Below, in pieces: positions 1-8,080 of a stretch of 11,183 bases of DNA (position 1 is the first letter of the stretch; each line of letters begins with the position of its first letter). This DNA is from CAYVTD01 sp964454445. GTDB taxonomy: Bacteria; Bacteroidota; Ignavibacteria; Kapaibacteriales; UBA2268. The notes below the pieces were generated by a model. That model did no database searches, was not told where the DNA came from, and worked only from the letters and a program-made list of their open reading frames with translations. The stretch spans positions 1-11,183 of the forward strand of contig CAYVTD010000061.1 in assembly GCA_964454445.1 (NCBI GenBank), given 5' to 3'. The position numbers and the translations under genes were made by a program.

Positions 1-1320
1 ATTGAAAAAATCCTCCCAATAGGCAAGGGCGCCAACCCAAGCGATTTCACTTGGAAAAGCGCTACTCCCGCTGACATCATTATCCCAAGAGGTTCTTCCA
101 TTACCGTTCCCGTTAGATTTACACCTTCAGCCATCAACGACCGGAGAGCTATTGTAGAAGTGGTTTCTGATGCTGCAACTGGTCCCGATGTTGATCCAAG
201 AGTTACTACTGAAGCAGACCTTCTCGGGCATGCTTTTGAAACAGGCATCGAGAATGATTCGATTAACTATGGCAACGTTATTCTTTGCGATAATCCAGTT
301 GCTAATTTTGCTATTAGAAATACAAGCCGTACCACAAAAACAACTATTGAAAGCGTTACCCTTACTAGTGGCGATATGACAAATTTTGAAATTTTATCTA
401 CTTTCCCAATGGAAATCGGTCCTGAAGGTTCGATAAATGTTCAAGTAAAATTCTTGCCCAGTGATGTTAGCAAGTGTTTAGCTTATGCTACTATTAAAGT
501 GCAAAATAGCGATGAAATATATTTAGCAAGATTAGAAGGTGTTGGCTACAACATTCCAGCCAAATTATCACTGCACAAATATACTGCTAACGACAAAATC
601 ACTCCCGGCGATGTCAGACCATTAAGAGTTTCTGCCGAATGCCCGAACTGGCTCGATGCAGGTGTTACTAAGATTAGCTTTGATATCGTCTATGAGCGTA
701 AATGGATGAAATTTACCAAACAAGCAGCCAAAGGCAATCTGCTAACAGATAAATGGTTGATGGGTTTTAATGAAATTTATGACCCAAGTGATCCCGAACA
801 TGCTCGCCTAAGAGTTACGTTAGTCAATCAAACTGGAAATGATCAAATTGACAACAAATATAGCGGAAAAACAGCTTCTTTAGTTGATCCTGCTTTCGTA
901 ATGTTACTGTCAGATGTTACTGAATTCAAACCTTGGATTGAAAACATTAGTTTCGATAGCCGAGATGAATGTATAGTGCCTTCGAGCGAACCCGGAAATG
1001 TCGTCTTAAACGCTTGCGTTATTAATTTGCGCGTAGTTGACGACATAAAAGGACAATATATGCTTCAACCTATTAAACCAAACCCTGTTACCAGCGATTT
1101 AGGTGCAAAGGTATTGTATAATGTTGCTCTCGAGGATCGAACAGTCCTAAAGGTCTTCAACAGCAATGGCGAAGAAGTTTCGACACTAGTCGATGAGATT
1201 AAGAAACCAGGAAATTACGAGGCTACAATTCCCGTTAATGGATTGTCTTCGGGGGTTTATTTTGTTCGAATGAGTTCCGGCCCATTCAAAGAAGTCCAAA
1301 ATTTTGTGATTTCTAAATAG
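1..1320 (+). CDS. Secreted Ig-like (choice-of-anchor D) protein with T9SS type A sorting domain, N-terminus cut by window edge
   Basis: The reading frame is open from base 1 to the TAG at 1318-1320 (439 residues visible), so the true start lies upstream; the GTG at 160 is only an internal Val codon. Residues about 1-75 are the end of one Ig-like module (an FTPSAINDRRAIVEVVSD stretch). Residues about 80-185 are a second module typical of choice-of-anchor D/ASH folds, with ILCDNP, IRNTS, a PEGS turn and a VKFLPSD strand. Residues about 188-350 look like a cohesin-like beta domain (TPGDVRPLRV, then TKISFDIVY), which is a weaker call. Residues about 354-439 are a type A T9SS sorting domain: KPNPV, LKVFNSNGEEV, GNYEATIPV, SSGVYFVRM and a final FVISK. 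In this family the sorting domain directs Sec-exported protein through the type IX secretion pore and is then removed or used for anchoring. The ligand is unknown. A strong terminator follows 23 bases after the stop. Confidence 0.88.
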   Translation: MEKILPIGKGANPSDFTWKSATPADIIIPRGSSITVPVRFTPSAINDRRAIVEVVSDAATGPDVDPRVTTEADLLGHAFETGIENDSINYGNVILCDNPVANFAIRNTSRTTKTTIESVTLTSGDMTNFEILSTFPMEIGPEGSINVQVKFLPSDVSKCLAYATIKVQNSDEIYLARLEGVGYNIPAKLSLHKYTANDKITPGDVRPLRVSAECPNWLDAGVTKISFDIVYERKWMKFTKQAAKGNLLTDKWLMGFNEIYDPSDPEHARLRVTLVNQTGNDQIDNKYSGKTASLVDPAFVMLLSDVTEFKPWIENISFDSRDECIVPSSEPGNVVLNACVINLRVVDDIKGQYMLQPIKPNPVTSDLGAKVLYNVALEDRTVLKVFNSNGEEVSTLVDEIKKPGNYEATIPVNGLSSGVYFVRMSSGPFKEVQNFVISK

Positions 1321-1342
1321 AAAAACTAAACATTCTTTAATC

Positions 1343-1386
1343 AACCTTCCGAAGTTAGTTTTTACTTCGGAAGGTTTTTTTGTTTT
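1343..1386 (+). terminator. Strong rho-independent terminator after the secreted protein gene
   Basis: A perfect 13-bp stem is visible: AACCTTCCGAAGT (1343-1355) pairs with ACTTCGGAAGGTT (1364-1376) around an 8-base loop. The T run begins inside the right arm (seven T at 1375-1381), then one G and four more T. The left flank is not a long A run, so it looks one-directional and should stop transcription of the upstream secreted protein gene before the TPR gene. Confidence 0.9.
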
Positions 1387-1421
1387 ACATAATGATTTTT
1401 TAATACAAATTTCCAATAAAA

Positions 1422-1453
1422 TTTGGAATTGTCTAATTCCTATCGTAAAATTG
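1422..1453 (+). promoter_or_regulatory. Candidate Bacteroidota-type promoter for the TPR gene
   Basis: TTTG at 1422-1425 is followed, after a 20-base spacer, by TAAAATTG at 1446-1453. The known Bacteroidota pattern is TTTG (-33) and TAnnTTTG (-7), so the second box matches at five of its six fixed positions. It sits after the terminator and would place the transcript start about 25 bases before the ATG at 1484. The motif is short and the region AT-rich, so this stays a candidate. Confidence 0.35.
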
Positions 1454-1483
1454 TATTAATGCAAAAACAAAAAAAGAGAAATA

Positions 1484-2929
1484 ATGAGTTTCATTTATTA
1501 CGACGGAGATAACGCTGACAGCAGCGGTTCACAGGAAGATATGGAGAAAAAACTTCACCATTATCGCAGAATAATCAGAAAAAAGAATTATGGCGAAGAG
1601 AATGCTCCAAGTATCGATATTCTCGAAGGTATTGTGCAGTATTGCCTTGAAAAAGAACGTTTTACTGATGCCATGGAGTTTTGTCAAGTTTTACTTGAGT
1701 TTAATCCTTATTCTTCCGATGCTTGGCTAAAAAAGGCAATCATACTTATCAATCTTGATGCTCCGCTCGAAGCAATAGATGCCATAGAATACTGTTTAAT
1801 CTATAATCCAGGAGACGAAGAGGCTTTATTTTACAAAGGTATTGCTCTTTCACAACTCGGATACAACGAAGAATCCATTGAAATTTTCGACCATATATTG
1901 ATGCTTGACAGTGAAAACGAAGAACTTTTATTTCAAAAAGCAATAACTCTGGAGATTATGGGTAGATATGAGGAAGCCATCGAAATCTTCAAGTTTCTTG
2001 CTCGTTCGGAATCCTTCAAAAAAGATGCTTTCCAAGAGCTTGCCTATTGCTATCAATGTCTCGACAATATCGACAAAGCCGAAGATTTCTATAAAAAAGC
2101 CATCGACGACGACCCTTACGATTACGAACTATGGTATAATCTTGCTCTGCTTTACTTCCAAGACGGACAGAATAATAAAGCAATTGAATGTTTTGAGATG
2201 ACTCTTGCCATTAAAGATGATTACTTTATGGCCTGGGTTAATATCGCAAAGATATTTTGCATCCTTAACAAGTTTCAAGACGCTATTTTGCATTATAAGG
2301 AAGCTATTAAACTCAATCCAGACGATTTAGAAACACAACAAAATCTTGCAAATGTATATAACGATTCAGGTAATTATGTTGAAGCTATAGCAGTTTATAC
2401 GCAACTAATCAAAGATAACCCTGACCTTCCCTCACTTTATTTTGCTAGAGGAATGTGTTATGATACTATCGAACAATTCGAAAAAGCCTTATCCGATTAC
2501 AATAAAGCATTAAGCCTGGATAGCGAAAATCCATCACTTTGGTATGCAAAAGCTGATTTGCTCAATAATTTAAAAAAAATCAAGGAGGCAGTGCAATGTT
2601 ATAAAAAAGTTATTGTTTTACAACCTAATAATTATGATTGTTTGGAAGATCTTGGCAAGATCTATTTGGACATGAAAAGAATCGAAGACGCAAAAAAGAT
2701 ATTTAAAAAGATGATAGAGTTGTTTCCTAAAAGATACGAAGGCTATGCTTTCATGGCAATAGCGTTTGCAATGCTAAACGATGTGAGCAAAGCGGCTGAC
2801 TATTATAAAAATGCTATTAAACTCGATCTCCTAATTGGTTTTTCTTTACGCTCAGATTTCTCTCAGATACTTTCTCCGAAAGACTATAGAAAGTTTAAAG
2901 CAATTTTGAATGCGAATACTAATAAATAG
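1484..2929 (+). CDS. Cytoplasmic protein of twelve tandem TPRs
   Basis: A 481-residue protein with no signal peptide or membrane segment. After an acidic, polar N-terminus (residues 1-44), residues 45-452 divide exactly into twelve 34-residue tetratricopeptide repeats without any insertion: D45-ILEGIV is repeat 1 and EGYAFMAIAF opens repeat 12. Most units show the TPR pattern: W/L at position 3, A/G at 8, Y/F/L at 10-11, A at 19, F/Y at 23, A/L at 26 and often P at 31 (for example LNPDDL closing repeat 7). The 29-residue tail (SDFSQILSPKDYRKF) looks like the capping helix. TPR superhelices bind partner proteins; long TPR proteins of this style are common in Bacteroidota, but no partner or enzymatic role can be read here. 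The start follows an A-rich leader (AAAAAGAGAAATA) with only a weak Shine-Dalgarno. It is flanked by a terminator upstream and a long gap downstream, so it is probably transcribed alone. Confidence 0.9.
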   Translation: MSFIYYDGDNADSSGSQEDMEKKLHHYRRIIRKKNYGEENAPSIDILEGIVQYCLEKERFTDAMEFCQVLLEFNPYSSDAWLKKAIILINLDAPLEAIDAIEYCLIYNPGDEEALFYKGIALSQLGYNEESIEIFDHILMLDSENEELLFQKAITLEIMGRYEEAIEIFKFLARSESFKKDAFQELAYCYQCLDNIDKAEDFYKKAIDDDPYDYELWYNLALLYFQDGQNNKAIECFEMTLAIKDDYFMAWVNIAKIFCILNKFQDAILHYKEAIKLNPDDLETQQNLANVYNDSGNYVEAIAVYTQLIKDNPDLPSLYFARGMCYDTIEQFEKALSDYNKALSLDSENPSLWYAKADLLNNLKKIKEAVQCYKKVIVLQPNNYDCLEDLGKIYLDMKRIEDAKKIFKKMIELFPKRYEGYAFMAIAFAMLNDVSKAADYYKNAIKLDLLIGFSLRSDFSQILSPKDYRKFKAILNANTNK

Positions 2930-3295
2930 TATAACTCTTTCGTTAACTATTTAATCTGCATAAAGCACACACCACCGGATTAATCAGCCATAGTTTTTTG
3001 TAATTTGTAATTTTCCTTTCTTATATTAACATAATAAATCGAAAAATATCACAAATTATATTCACTTTTTTTGAAATTTTTTAAAAATTTTTCTTTACAA
3101 ATCTTCTATCTCCAACTTTATCAATATCTTATTGAAAGTAATACTTCTTTTACTTTATAAAATGCTTCAAATCTTATCCAATATATTTTTAGTAATTTTT
3201 CAAAAGTATAAATATTAGTTAGAAATTATGGCAAATATTTCTTAATTTGGATTTTATACCTCTTACATTATTGTTTTTTATTATAAGGATATAAA
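2930..3295. other. AT-rich intergenic gap between the TPR gene and pepT
   Basis: This 366-base stretch holds no convincing gene. I found no GC-rich hairpin that would terminate the TPR transcript. It contains a small palindrome GATTAATC (2978-2985), a short tandem TTTGTAA TTTGTAA (2997-3010) and long A/T runs around 3065-3100. Near pepT, TTAATTTG at 3242-3249 resembles the TAnnTTTG promoter box at five of six fixed positions, with a poor TTAG 19 bases upstream (3219-3222); it is a weak promoter candidate for pepT. AAGGAT at 3285-3290 is the pepT ribosome binding site. Confidence 0.5.
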
Positions 3296-4552
3296 ATGAA
3301 CGAATTAGCGTTAGAGAGATTTCTAAGATATGCAGCTATTGATACCCGCAGTGATGATACAAACCCTGATGAGACCCCCAGCACAAAAAAACAATTTGAC
3401 CTTGCAAACCTGCTTGTTGAAGAGCTAAAGCAAATAGGAGCAAGCGATGTTTCAATCGACGATCATTGTTATGTTATGGCCTCTATTCCATCAAATATAC
3501 CAGCTAAAGACGCCGCTTTCGGCAAAGTCCCTCCTATTGGATTTCTTGCCCACGTTGATACCTCTCCAGATGTTAGCGGTGCTAATGTTAAACCAAATAT
3601 CATCGAAAATTACAACGGAGGCGATATCGTTTTACCCGGCGACCCAAACATAATTATCAAAGAAAGCGAAAATCCAGGACTTAAAGAGTGCTATGGCCAT
3701 AAAATCGTTACTTCGGATGGTACTACATTGCTCGGAGCCGACGATAAGGCAGGTGTTGCCGCTATTATGACAATGGCTGATACTCTTATAAAAAATCCAC
3801 AAATCATGCACGGCGATATTAAGATTGCTTTTACCCCAGATGAAGAAATAGGACAAGGCACAATTTTTTTTGATATAAAAAAGTTCGGAGCAAAATATGC
3901 CTATACCATCGATGGCGAGCTACCAGGCGAGCTAAACAAGGAAACATTCAGTGCTGATGCCGCCACTATTACCATTACTGGTCGCGATATTCACCCGGGA
4001 ACAGCTAAAAATATTATGGTAAACTCCGTTAGAGTTATGGCTGATATTATTGCTCGAATGCCCCGCGATATGGCTCCAGAAACCACCGAAAATTACGAAC
4101 CATATATTCATCCACATACTTTTAATGGTTCTGTCGGCGAATCTGTTCTTAAGATTTTGTTTCGCGATTTTAAATCTGATGGATTAAAAGAACAAAAAGC
4201 AATTATGGAGAAAATCATCGCTGAAGTGCAGCAATTACATCCAAAAGCAACAATAAAACTTGAAATAAAAGAGCAATACAGGAATATGCTTGATGAGTTG
4301 GACAAACATCCACTTGTTACAGAGTGTTTGTTCGAAGCTGCTGAAAGAGCAGGCGCAAAACCTTATTGGAGACCAATTCGTGGCGGAACAGATGGTTCTC
4401 GTCTTACCGAAATGGGTTTGCCAACTCCAAATATTTATGGTGGAGGGCAGAATTTCCACAGCAAAACCGAATGGCTTTCGGCCAATTGTATGAATATTGC
4501 TGTCGATACAGCCATTAATCTAGTTCAGATTTGGGTCGAAAAGTCAAGATAA
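3296..4552 (+). CDS. pepT: Peptidase T (tripeptide aminopeptidase, M20B)
   Basis: A 418-residue cytoplasmic metallopeptidase, close to the usual length of about 410. The family removes the N-terminal residue from tripeptides using two zinc ions. The catalytic motifs are in order: HVDTSPDVSG with His86 and Asp88, TLLGADDKAG with the bridging Asp149, TPDEEIGQG with Glu183 (general base) and Glu184 (metal), YTIDGE with Asp206, and FHSKTEW with His388. These correspond to His78, Asp80, Asp140, Glu173, Glu174, Asp196 and His379 of the E. coli enzyme. RDIHPGTAKN (230-239) and GGTDGSRL (363-370) are typical substrate-side segments. The ATG at 3296 follows AAGGAT at 3285-3290, with a 5-base gap. The gene lies 71 bases before an OPT transporter on the same strand, with no terminator between, which suggests peptide import followed by hydrolysis. 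All key residues are present. Confidence 0.97.
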   Translation: MNELALERFLRYAAIDTRSDDTNPDETPSTKKQFDLANLLVEELKQIGASDVSIDDHCYVMASIPSNIPAKDAAFGKVPPIGFLAHVDTSPDVSGANVKPNIIENYNGGDIVLPGDPNIIIKESENPGLKECYGHKIVTSDGTTLLGADDKAGVAAIMTMADTLIKNPQIMHGDIKIAFTPDEEIGQGTIFFDIKKFGAKYAYTIDGELPGELNKETFSADAATITITGRDIHPGTAKNIMVNSVRVMADIIARMPRDMAPETTENYEPYIHPHTFNGSVGESVLKILFRDFKSDGLKEQKAIMEKIIAEVQQLHPKATIKLEIKEQYRNMLDELDKHPLVTECLFEAAERAGAKPYWRPIRGGTDGSRLTEMGLPTPNIYGGGQNFHSKTEWLSANCMNIAVDTAINLVQIWVEKSR

Positions 4553-4581
4553 TTTGCCAAAAATATAACCCTTATTTTTTA

Positions 4582-4610
4582 AATGATAATCATTGAATAT
4601 TATTAATAAT
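4582..4610. promoter_or_regulatory. Fur-box-like palindrome plus second AT palindrome upstream of the OPT gene
   Basis: AATGATAATCATT (4582-4594) is a perfect 6-1-6 palindrome. It equals the central 13 bases of the classical 19-bp Fur box (GATAATGATAATCATTATC), although the outer three bases on each side do not match. Four bases later comes another perfect 12-base palindrome, ATTATTAATAAT (4599-4610). Both lie in the 71-base gap before the transporter start at 4624, where a repressor would act. A Fur-family regulator is an inference; I see no regulator gene in the window. Confidence 0.35.
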
Positions 4611-4623
4611 TGTTAGGATAGGA

Positions 4624-6672
4624 ATGGAAGCAGATTTGTCAAAAAGCGGACTACCAGAAAATGCTTATCGCGAATTGAAGCTCGGTGAAGAATACAAACC
4701 GGTGATGGACCCAAAATTTACATTTCCTGAGGTTACCCCTTGGTCGGTAATTTGGGGATTGGTTATGGCAGTTATTTTTTCAGCAGCAGCGGCTTACTCC
4801 GGCTTGAAAATCGGACAAGTTCTCGAGGCAGCAATACCAATATCCATTATTGCTGTTGGAGCATCGACATTTTTCAACAAGAAAAAAGCTCTTGGGCAAA
4901 ATGTAATTATCCAATCAATTGGTGCTAGCTCGGGTGTTATCGTTGCTGGTGCTGTCTTTACAATACCCGCCTTATATATCCTGAAACTAGATGTTAGTTT
5001 CTTCCAGATTTTTATTTCATCTTTGCTAGGTGGTTTTCTCGGTATTTTGTTTTTAATTCCTTTCAGAAAATATTTTGTTAAGGATATGCACGGGAAATTT
5101 CCCTTTCCTGAAGCAACTGCTACAACAGAGATTCTGATTACCGGAGAAAAAGGCGGTAAACAAGCTGCCGTTCTTGTGGCAAGCGGACTAATCGGTGGTT
5201 TATATGATTTTATGTTTTCTGCTTTGAAATTATGGGAAGAGGTCTTCACAACGCGTTTTGCAGCCTTTGGTGATTATCTTGCCGACAAACAAAAACTTCT
5301 TTTCCAATTCAACATTAGCTCCATGATTGTTGGTTTCGGCTATCTGGTGGGATTGAGGTTCTCGGCAATAATTGCTGTCGGCTCGATGCTCTCCTGGTTT
5401 GTATTTATTCCGTTAATTAATCAAATAGGCATAATTGCAGCAGGCGATAGCAGTACAAACGCTTTCGCCGCAATGTCTGCCGAATCAATCTTTAATAATT
5501 TTGTAAGACCCATCGGAATTGGTGCTATTGCAATGGCAGGCATTATCGGTATCCTAAAATCATCTAAAGTCATTGGCAGTGCCTTTTCACTCGCTTTCAA
5601 AGGCATTTTTGGTGGAAAGAGCGGGAAAGCGAAGGAAGAAACTAGAACGCAGAAAGATATTAAGATGAATTTTATTATCACTCTGATTATGCTTGTGGTT
5701 ATATGTGTTTTCATATTTCTTTTGCTAGGAGTGAAAATTACTTTTATTCAAGCGATTGTAGCTCTTCTTACAGTTGTTATAATTGCTTTCCTGTTCACCA
5801 CAGTAGCCGCAAATGCTATTGCCATTGTGGGCACTAACCCAGTTTCAGGTATGACCCTAATGACCTTGATATTGTCATCAATAGTTCTCGTATCTGTTGG
5901 CTTAACAGGCAATAATGGCATAGTCAGCGCAATGATTATTGGAAGTATAGTCTGCACGGCTCTCTCAATGGCAGGGGGCTTCATTACTGACTTGAAAATC
6001 GGCTATTGGCTCGGCTCAACTCCAGTGAAACAAGAATCCTGGAAATTCCTAGGCACTCTAGTATCTGCAGCAACAGTTGGTATAGTCATTTATATATTAA
6101 ACGATGCTTATGGATTCATTCCAGGACCAGACCATCCAGATCCACTCGTTGCTCCGCAAGCAAACGCCATGGCAGCAGTCATTAAACCATTGATGAGCCC
6201 TGGCGCTCAAGTGCATTGGATGCTTTACGGCATCGGCGCTGTTATTGCCATCTTAATTAATTCGATTGGCATATCGCCACTTGCTTTTGCACTTGGTATG
6301 TATTTGCCCTTGCATTTGAACACTCCGCTTCTCATCGGTGGAGTGGTTTCTCATTTTGTAGCCAAATCTTCAAAAGACGAAAAAATTGTAAAAGCACGCA
6401 GCCAAAGAGGAACGCTCATTGCATCTGGATTCATTGCGGGAGCTGCACTCTTTGGAGTTCTTGGAGCTTTATTGAAATTTGCAAATGTAAAACTACAGCT
6501 TGCAGATTGGGAACATGCCAACTCGCTTATAAATTATCTATATCTTAATGCTCATTCATATTTAAGAGGATTCTTCAGCGATCCGGCTGCCCAAACGATT
6601 GGTTTAATAGCATTTTTATTACTTTTGAGCTATATGGTTTTTGAGATATTCAGGGCAAAACCAGAAGACTAA
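4624..6672 (+). CDS. OPT family transporter (putative oligopeptide or metal-chelate uptake)
   Basis: A 682-residue polytopic membrane protein, the usual size of bacterial OPT members (PF03169). A 35-residue soluble N-terminus precedes the first membrane segment (about 41-64), which carries AAYSGLKIGQVLEAAIP. Other family marks are FPFPEATATTEIL (159-171) and VGTNPVSGMT (402-411). A charged loop at about 330-348 (GKSGKAKEETRTQKDIK) divides the protein into two hydrophobic halves, and most of the rest is membrane helix. OPT carriers import short peptides or, in the YSL branch, metal-chelate complexes; substrate cannot be read from sequence. Adjacency to pepT favours peptides, while the Fur-like palindrome just upstream would favour metal chelates. 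AGGA at 4615-4618 lies 5 bases before the ATG. The gene ends with two TAA codons in a row (6670-6675). The next gene starts 27 bases on, so the two are probably co-transcribed. Confidence 0.92.
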   Translation: MEADLSKSGLPENAYRELKLGEEYKPVMDPKFTFPEVTPWSVIWGLVMAVIFSAAAAYSGLKIGQVLEAAIPISIIAVGASTFFNKKKALGQNVIIQSIGASSGVIVAGAVFTIPALYILKLDVSFFQIFISSLLGGFLGILFLIPFRKYFVKDMHGKFPFPEATATTEILITGEKGGKQAAVLVASGLIGGLYDFMFSALKLWEEVFTTRFAAFGDYLADKQKLLFQFNISSMIVGFGYLVGLRFSAIIAVGSMLSWFVFIPLINQIGIIAAGDSSTNAFAAMSAESIFNNFVRPIGIGAIAMAGIIGILKSSKVIGSAFSLAFKGIFGGKSGKAKEETRTQKDIKMNFIITLIMLVVICVFIFLLLGVKITFIQAIVALLTVVIIAFLFTTVAANAIAIVGTNPVSGMTLMTLILSSIVLVSVGLTGNNGIVSAMIIGSIVCTALSMAGGFITDLKIGYWLGSTPVKQESWKFLGTLVSAATVGIVIYILNDAYGFIPGPDHPDPLVAPQANAMAAVIKPLMSPGAQVHWMLYGIGAVIAILINSIGISPLAFALGMYLPLHLNTPLLIGGVVSHFVAKSSKDEKIVKARSQRGTLIASGFIAGAALFGVLGALLKFANVKLQLADWEHANSLINYLYLNAHSYLRGFFSDPAAQTIGLIAFLLLLSYMVFEIFRAKPED

Positions 6673-6690
6673 TAATTAAAGATACTCTTT

Positions 6691-6702
6691 AGGAGAATTT
6701 TG
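6691..6702 (+). promoter_or_regulatory. Ribosome binding site fixing a TTG start
   Basis: AGGAG at 6691-6695 lies 4 bases before TTG at 6700-6702. The same frame has a TAA at 6673-6675 upstream, and the next in-frame ATG codons fall inside the conserved WLRAMRWKTM segment, after residue 60. TTG at 6700 is therefore the only sensible start for the downstream membrane protein. Confidence 0.75.
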
Positions 6703-7761
6703 AAAGACAAGCTAAAGACAATAGCTAAATATATATTTACGATAGCGCTTATCGTAGTTTCTGGTTATCTGTCAATCAAAGATATTGCCTTGGAAGACAT
6801 CATCAATGCCTTGGCTAATGCCAATTATCTTTGGGTGATTCTTTCTATTCCAATTATATTATTGGCTCATTGGCTCAGGGCTATGCGCTGGAAAACAATG
6901 CTTAAACCATTAATCCAAAAAACATCTACCTACAGGTTATTCAAAGCAGTTATGATTGGCTATGCCGCTAATAGCGTAACCCCAAGAGGAGGCGAACTAT
7001 TGCGACCTTATGTTTATGCCCGCGAAGAAGGTATCTCCTTCTCAAGTTGTTTTGGGACTATTGTTGTCGAAAGATTTCTTGATCTGCTAACTCTGCTCGT
7101 TGTTTTCCTTGTTGCGCTAACAGTATTCAGAGATAAAATCATCAGAGCCTTGCAAGATACTTTCGATGCAATGGGCGGCAGCTTCGATCCAAGCAAAGTA
7201 ACCTTTATTGTTACTATTATTGCTCTCATTTTCATTTTTAGCTTTTATCCGCCTGTGTATAGTTTTATACTTAGAATAACTGTAAAACCATTCTCAAACA
7301 ATTTATATACAAAAATTAAAGGTCTTTTCGATCGATTTCGAGATGGTTTCGCTATAATAAAAGATCCTTCTGAATATACCAAAATTGCTGGTTATTCTAT
7401 TGGAATCTGGATATGCTATGGTATTCCAAATTACCTGATGTTTTACTCATTCGATTTCCAAGCTCACCATAATCTTGGTATCGCTGATGCTATGTTGCTG
7501 CTTATCGTTACCGGGCTGGCTTTTCTGATTGCTCCCACACCTGGAGCTATCGGCGTACACCACGTAGTAATATCCAAAACAATGATTATCCTCTACGGAG
7601 TAACCAACAAAGAAGCCCTTGCTTATGCCATTTTGACCCATGCTATTAATTATATAGTCAATTCTATTACTGGTGGCTATTATTATCTAAAAAAAGACAA
7701 GAATATTAAGCTAAACGAAATGAAACTTGGCGAAGTTGATCCCGAAAAAAGCACAGAATAG
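6700..7761 (+). CDS. Flippase-like integral membrane protein (LPG synthase TM domain / UPF0104 family)
   Basis: A 353-residue protein with about eight membrane helices, matching the lysylphosphatidylglycerol synthase TM region/AglD-YbhN family (PF03706) in length and motifs. Visible marks are AHWLRAMRWKTML (56-68), IGYAANSVTPRGGELLRP (86-103), a conserved VVERFLDLLTLL (122-133) and LIAPTPGAIGVHHVVIS (276-292) near the C-terminus. The tail after about residue 331 is charged and soluble. There is no attached aminoacyl-transferase domain, so it is the stand-alone membrane form. Members are thought to move lipid-linked or phospholipid substrates across the membrane, but the substrate here is unknown. 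Translation begins at TTG with AGGAG upstream. The gene lies 27 bases after the OPT gene, likely in the same transcript. Whether it takes part in peptide uptake or is merely an operon passenger cannot be decided. Confidence 0.88.
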   Translation: MKDKLKTIAKYIFTIALIVVSGYLSIKDIALEDIINALANANYLWVILSIPIILLAHWLRAMRWKTMLKPLIQKTSTYRLFKAVMIGYAANSVTPRGGELLRPYVYAREEGISFSSCFGTIVVERFLDLLTLLVVFLVALTVFRDKIIRALQDTFDAMGGSFDPSKVTFIVTIIALIFIFSFYPPVYSFILRITVKPFSNNLYTKIKGLFDRFRDGFAIIKDPSEYTKIAGYSIGIWICYGIPNYLMFYSFDFQAHHNLGIADAMLLLIVTGLAFLIAPTPGAIGVHHVVISKTMIILYGVTNKEALAYAILTHAINYIVNSITGGYYYLKKDKNIKLNEMKLGEVDPEKSTE

Positions 7762-7812
7762 ATTTTTTCTGATAGTTCTATTCAAGAAGAATGATTTAAT
7801 ACCGTAAACAGC

Positions 7813-7830
7813 AAAGATTAACTAATCTTT
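7813..7830. repeat. Short perfect inverted repeat (AAAGATTA-AC-TAATCTTT)
   Basis: Eight-base arms AAAGATTA (7813-7820) and TAATCTTT (7823-7830) flank AC. It lies 51 bases after the flippase-like stop codon. With only one G:C pair per arm and a T-rich but interrupted downstream flank, it is a poor terminator. It could be an operator or chance symmetry in AT-rich DNA. Confidence 0.35.
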
Positions 7831-7995
7831 ACATTATTTTCGATTATTTACTGCATATTAAATAAAAAATTGATATTAGATTATAACCCAAAAAAAGCAA
7901 TAATTTTTACTTGTATCTGTCTCTTGCTTGTAATAACGAAAACTGTTTTTATTTTTAGTGCTTAGAAAATATAAATACAAAAAATAAGAATTAAT

Positions 7996-8026
7996 TATGG
8001 AATATCAAATAATTGTCTTAAATTTG
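7996..8026 (+). promoter_or_regulatory. Candidate Bacteroidota-type promoter for serC
   Basis: TAAATTTG at 8019-8026 fits the TAnnTTTG (-7) consensus at every fixed position. TATG at 7996-7999, 19 bases upstream, matches the TTTG (-33) box in three of four bases. The transcript would start near 8032 and carry a leader of about 60 bases before the ATG at 8093. This is the best promoter match I see in the window. Confidence 0.45.
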
Positions 8027-8080
8027 CTTTTTTACATTTCATATAAGTAAAAATTGTTTTTTTCACACTTTTTTTTCATA

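Noticed and set aside
160..162. GTG as the start of the left-edge secreted protein
   Set aside because: The same frame is open back to base 1 and the upstream residues form a normal Ig-like module; GTG is an internal Val codon.
3065..3100. A/T hairpin-like runs considered as a terminator for the TPR gene
   Set aside because: The possible stem has no G:C pairs and lies more than 130 bases after the stop; it is better explained by AT-rich spacer sequence.
4794..5249. Minus-strand open frame of 151 codons inside the OPT gene
   Set aside because: It lies wholly antisense to a well-supported membrane protein gene, its composition reflects the complementary strand of hydrophobic codons, and it has no recognisable domain.
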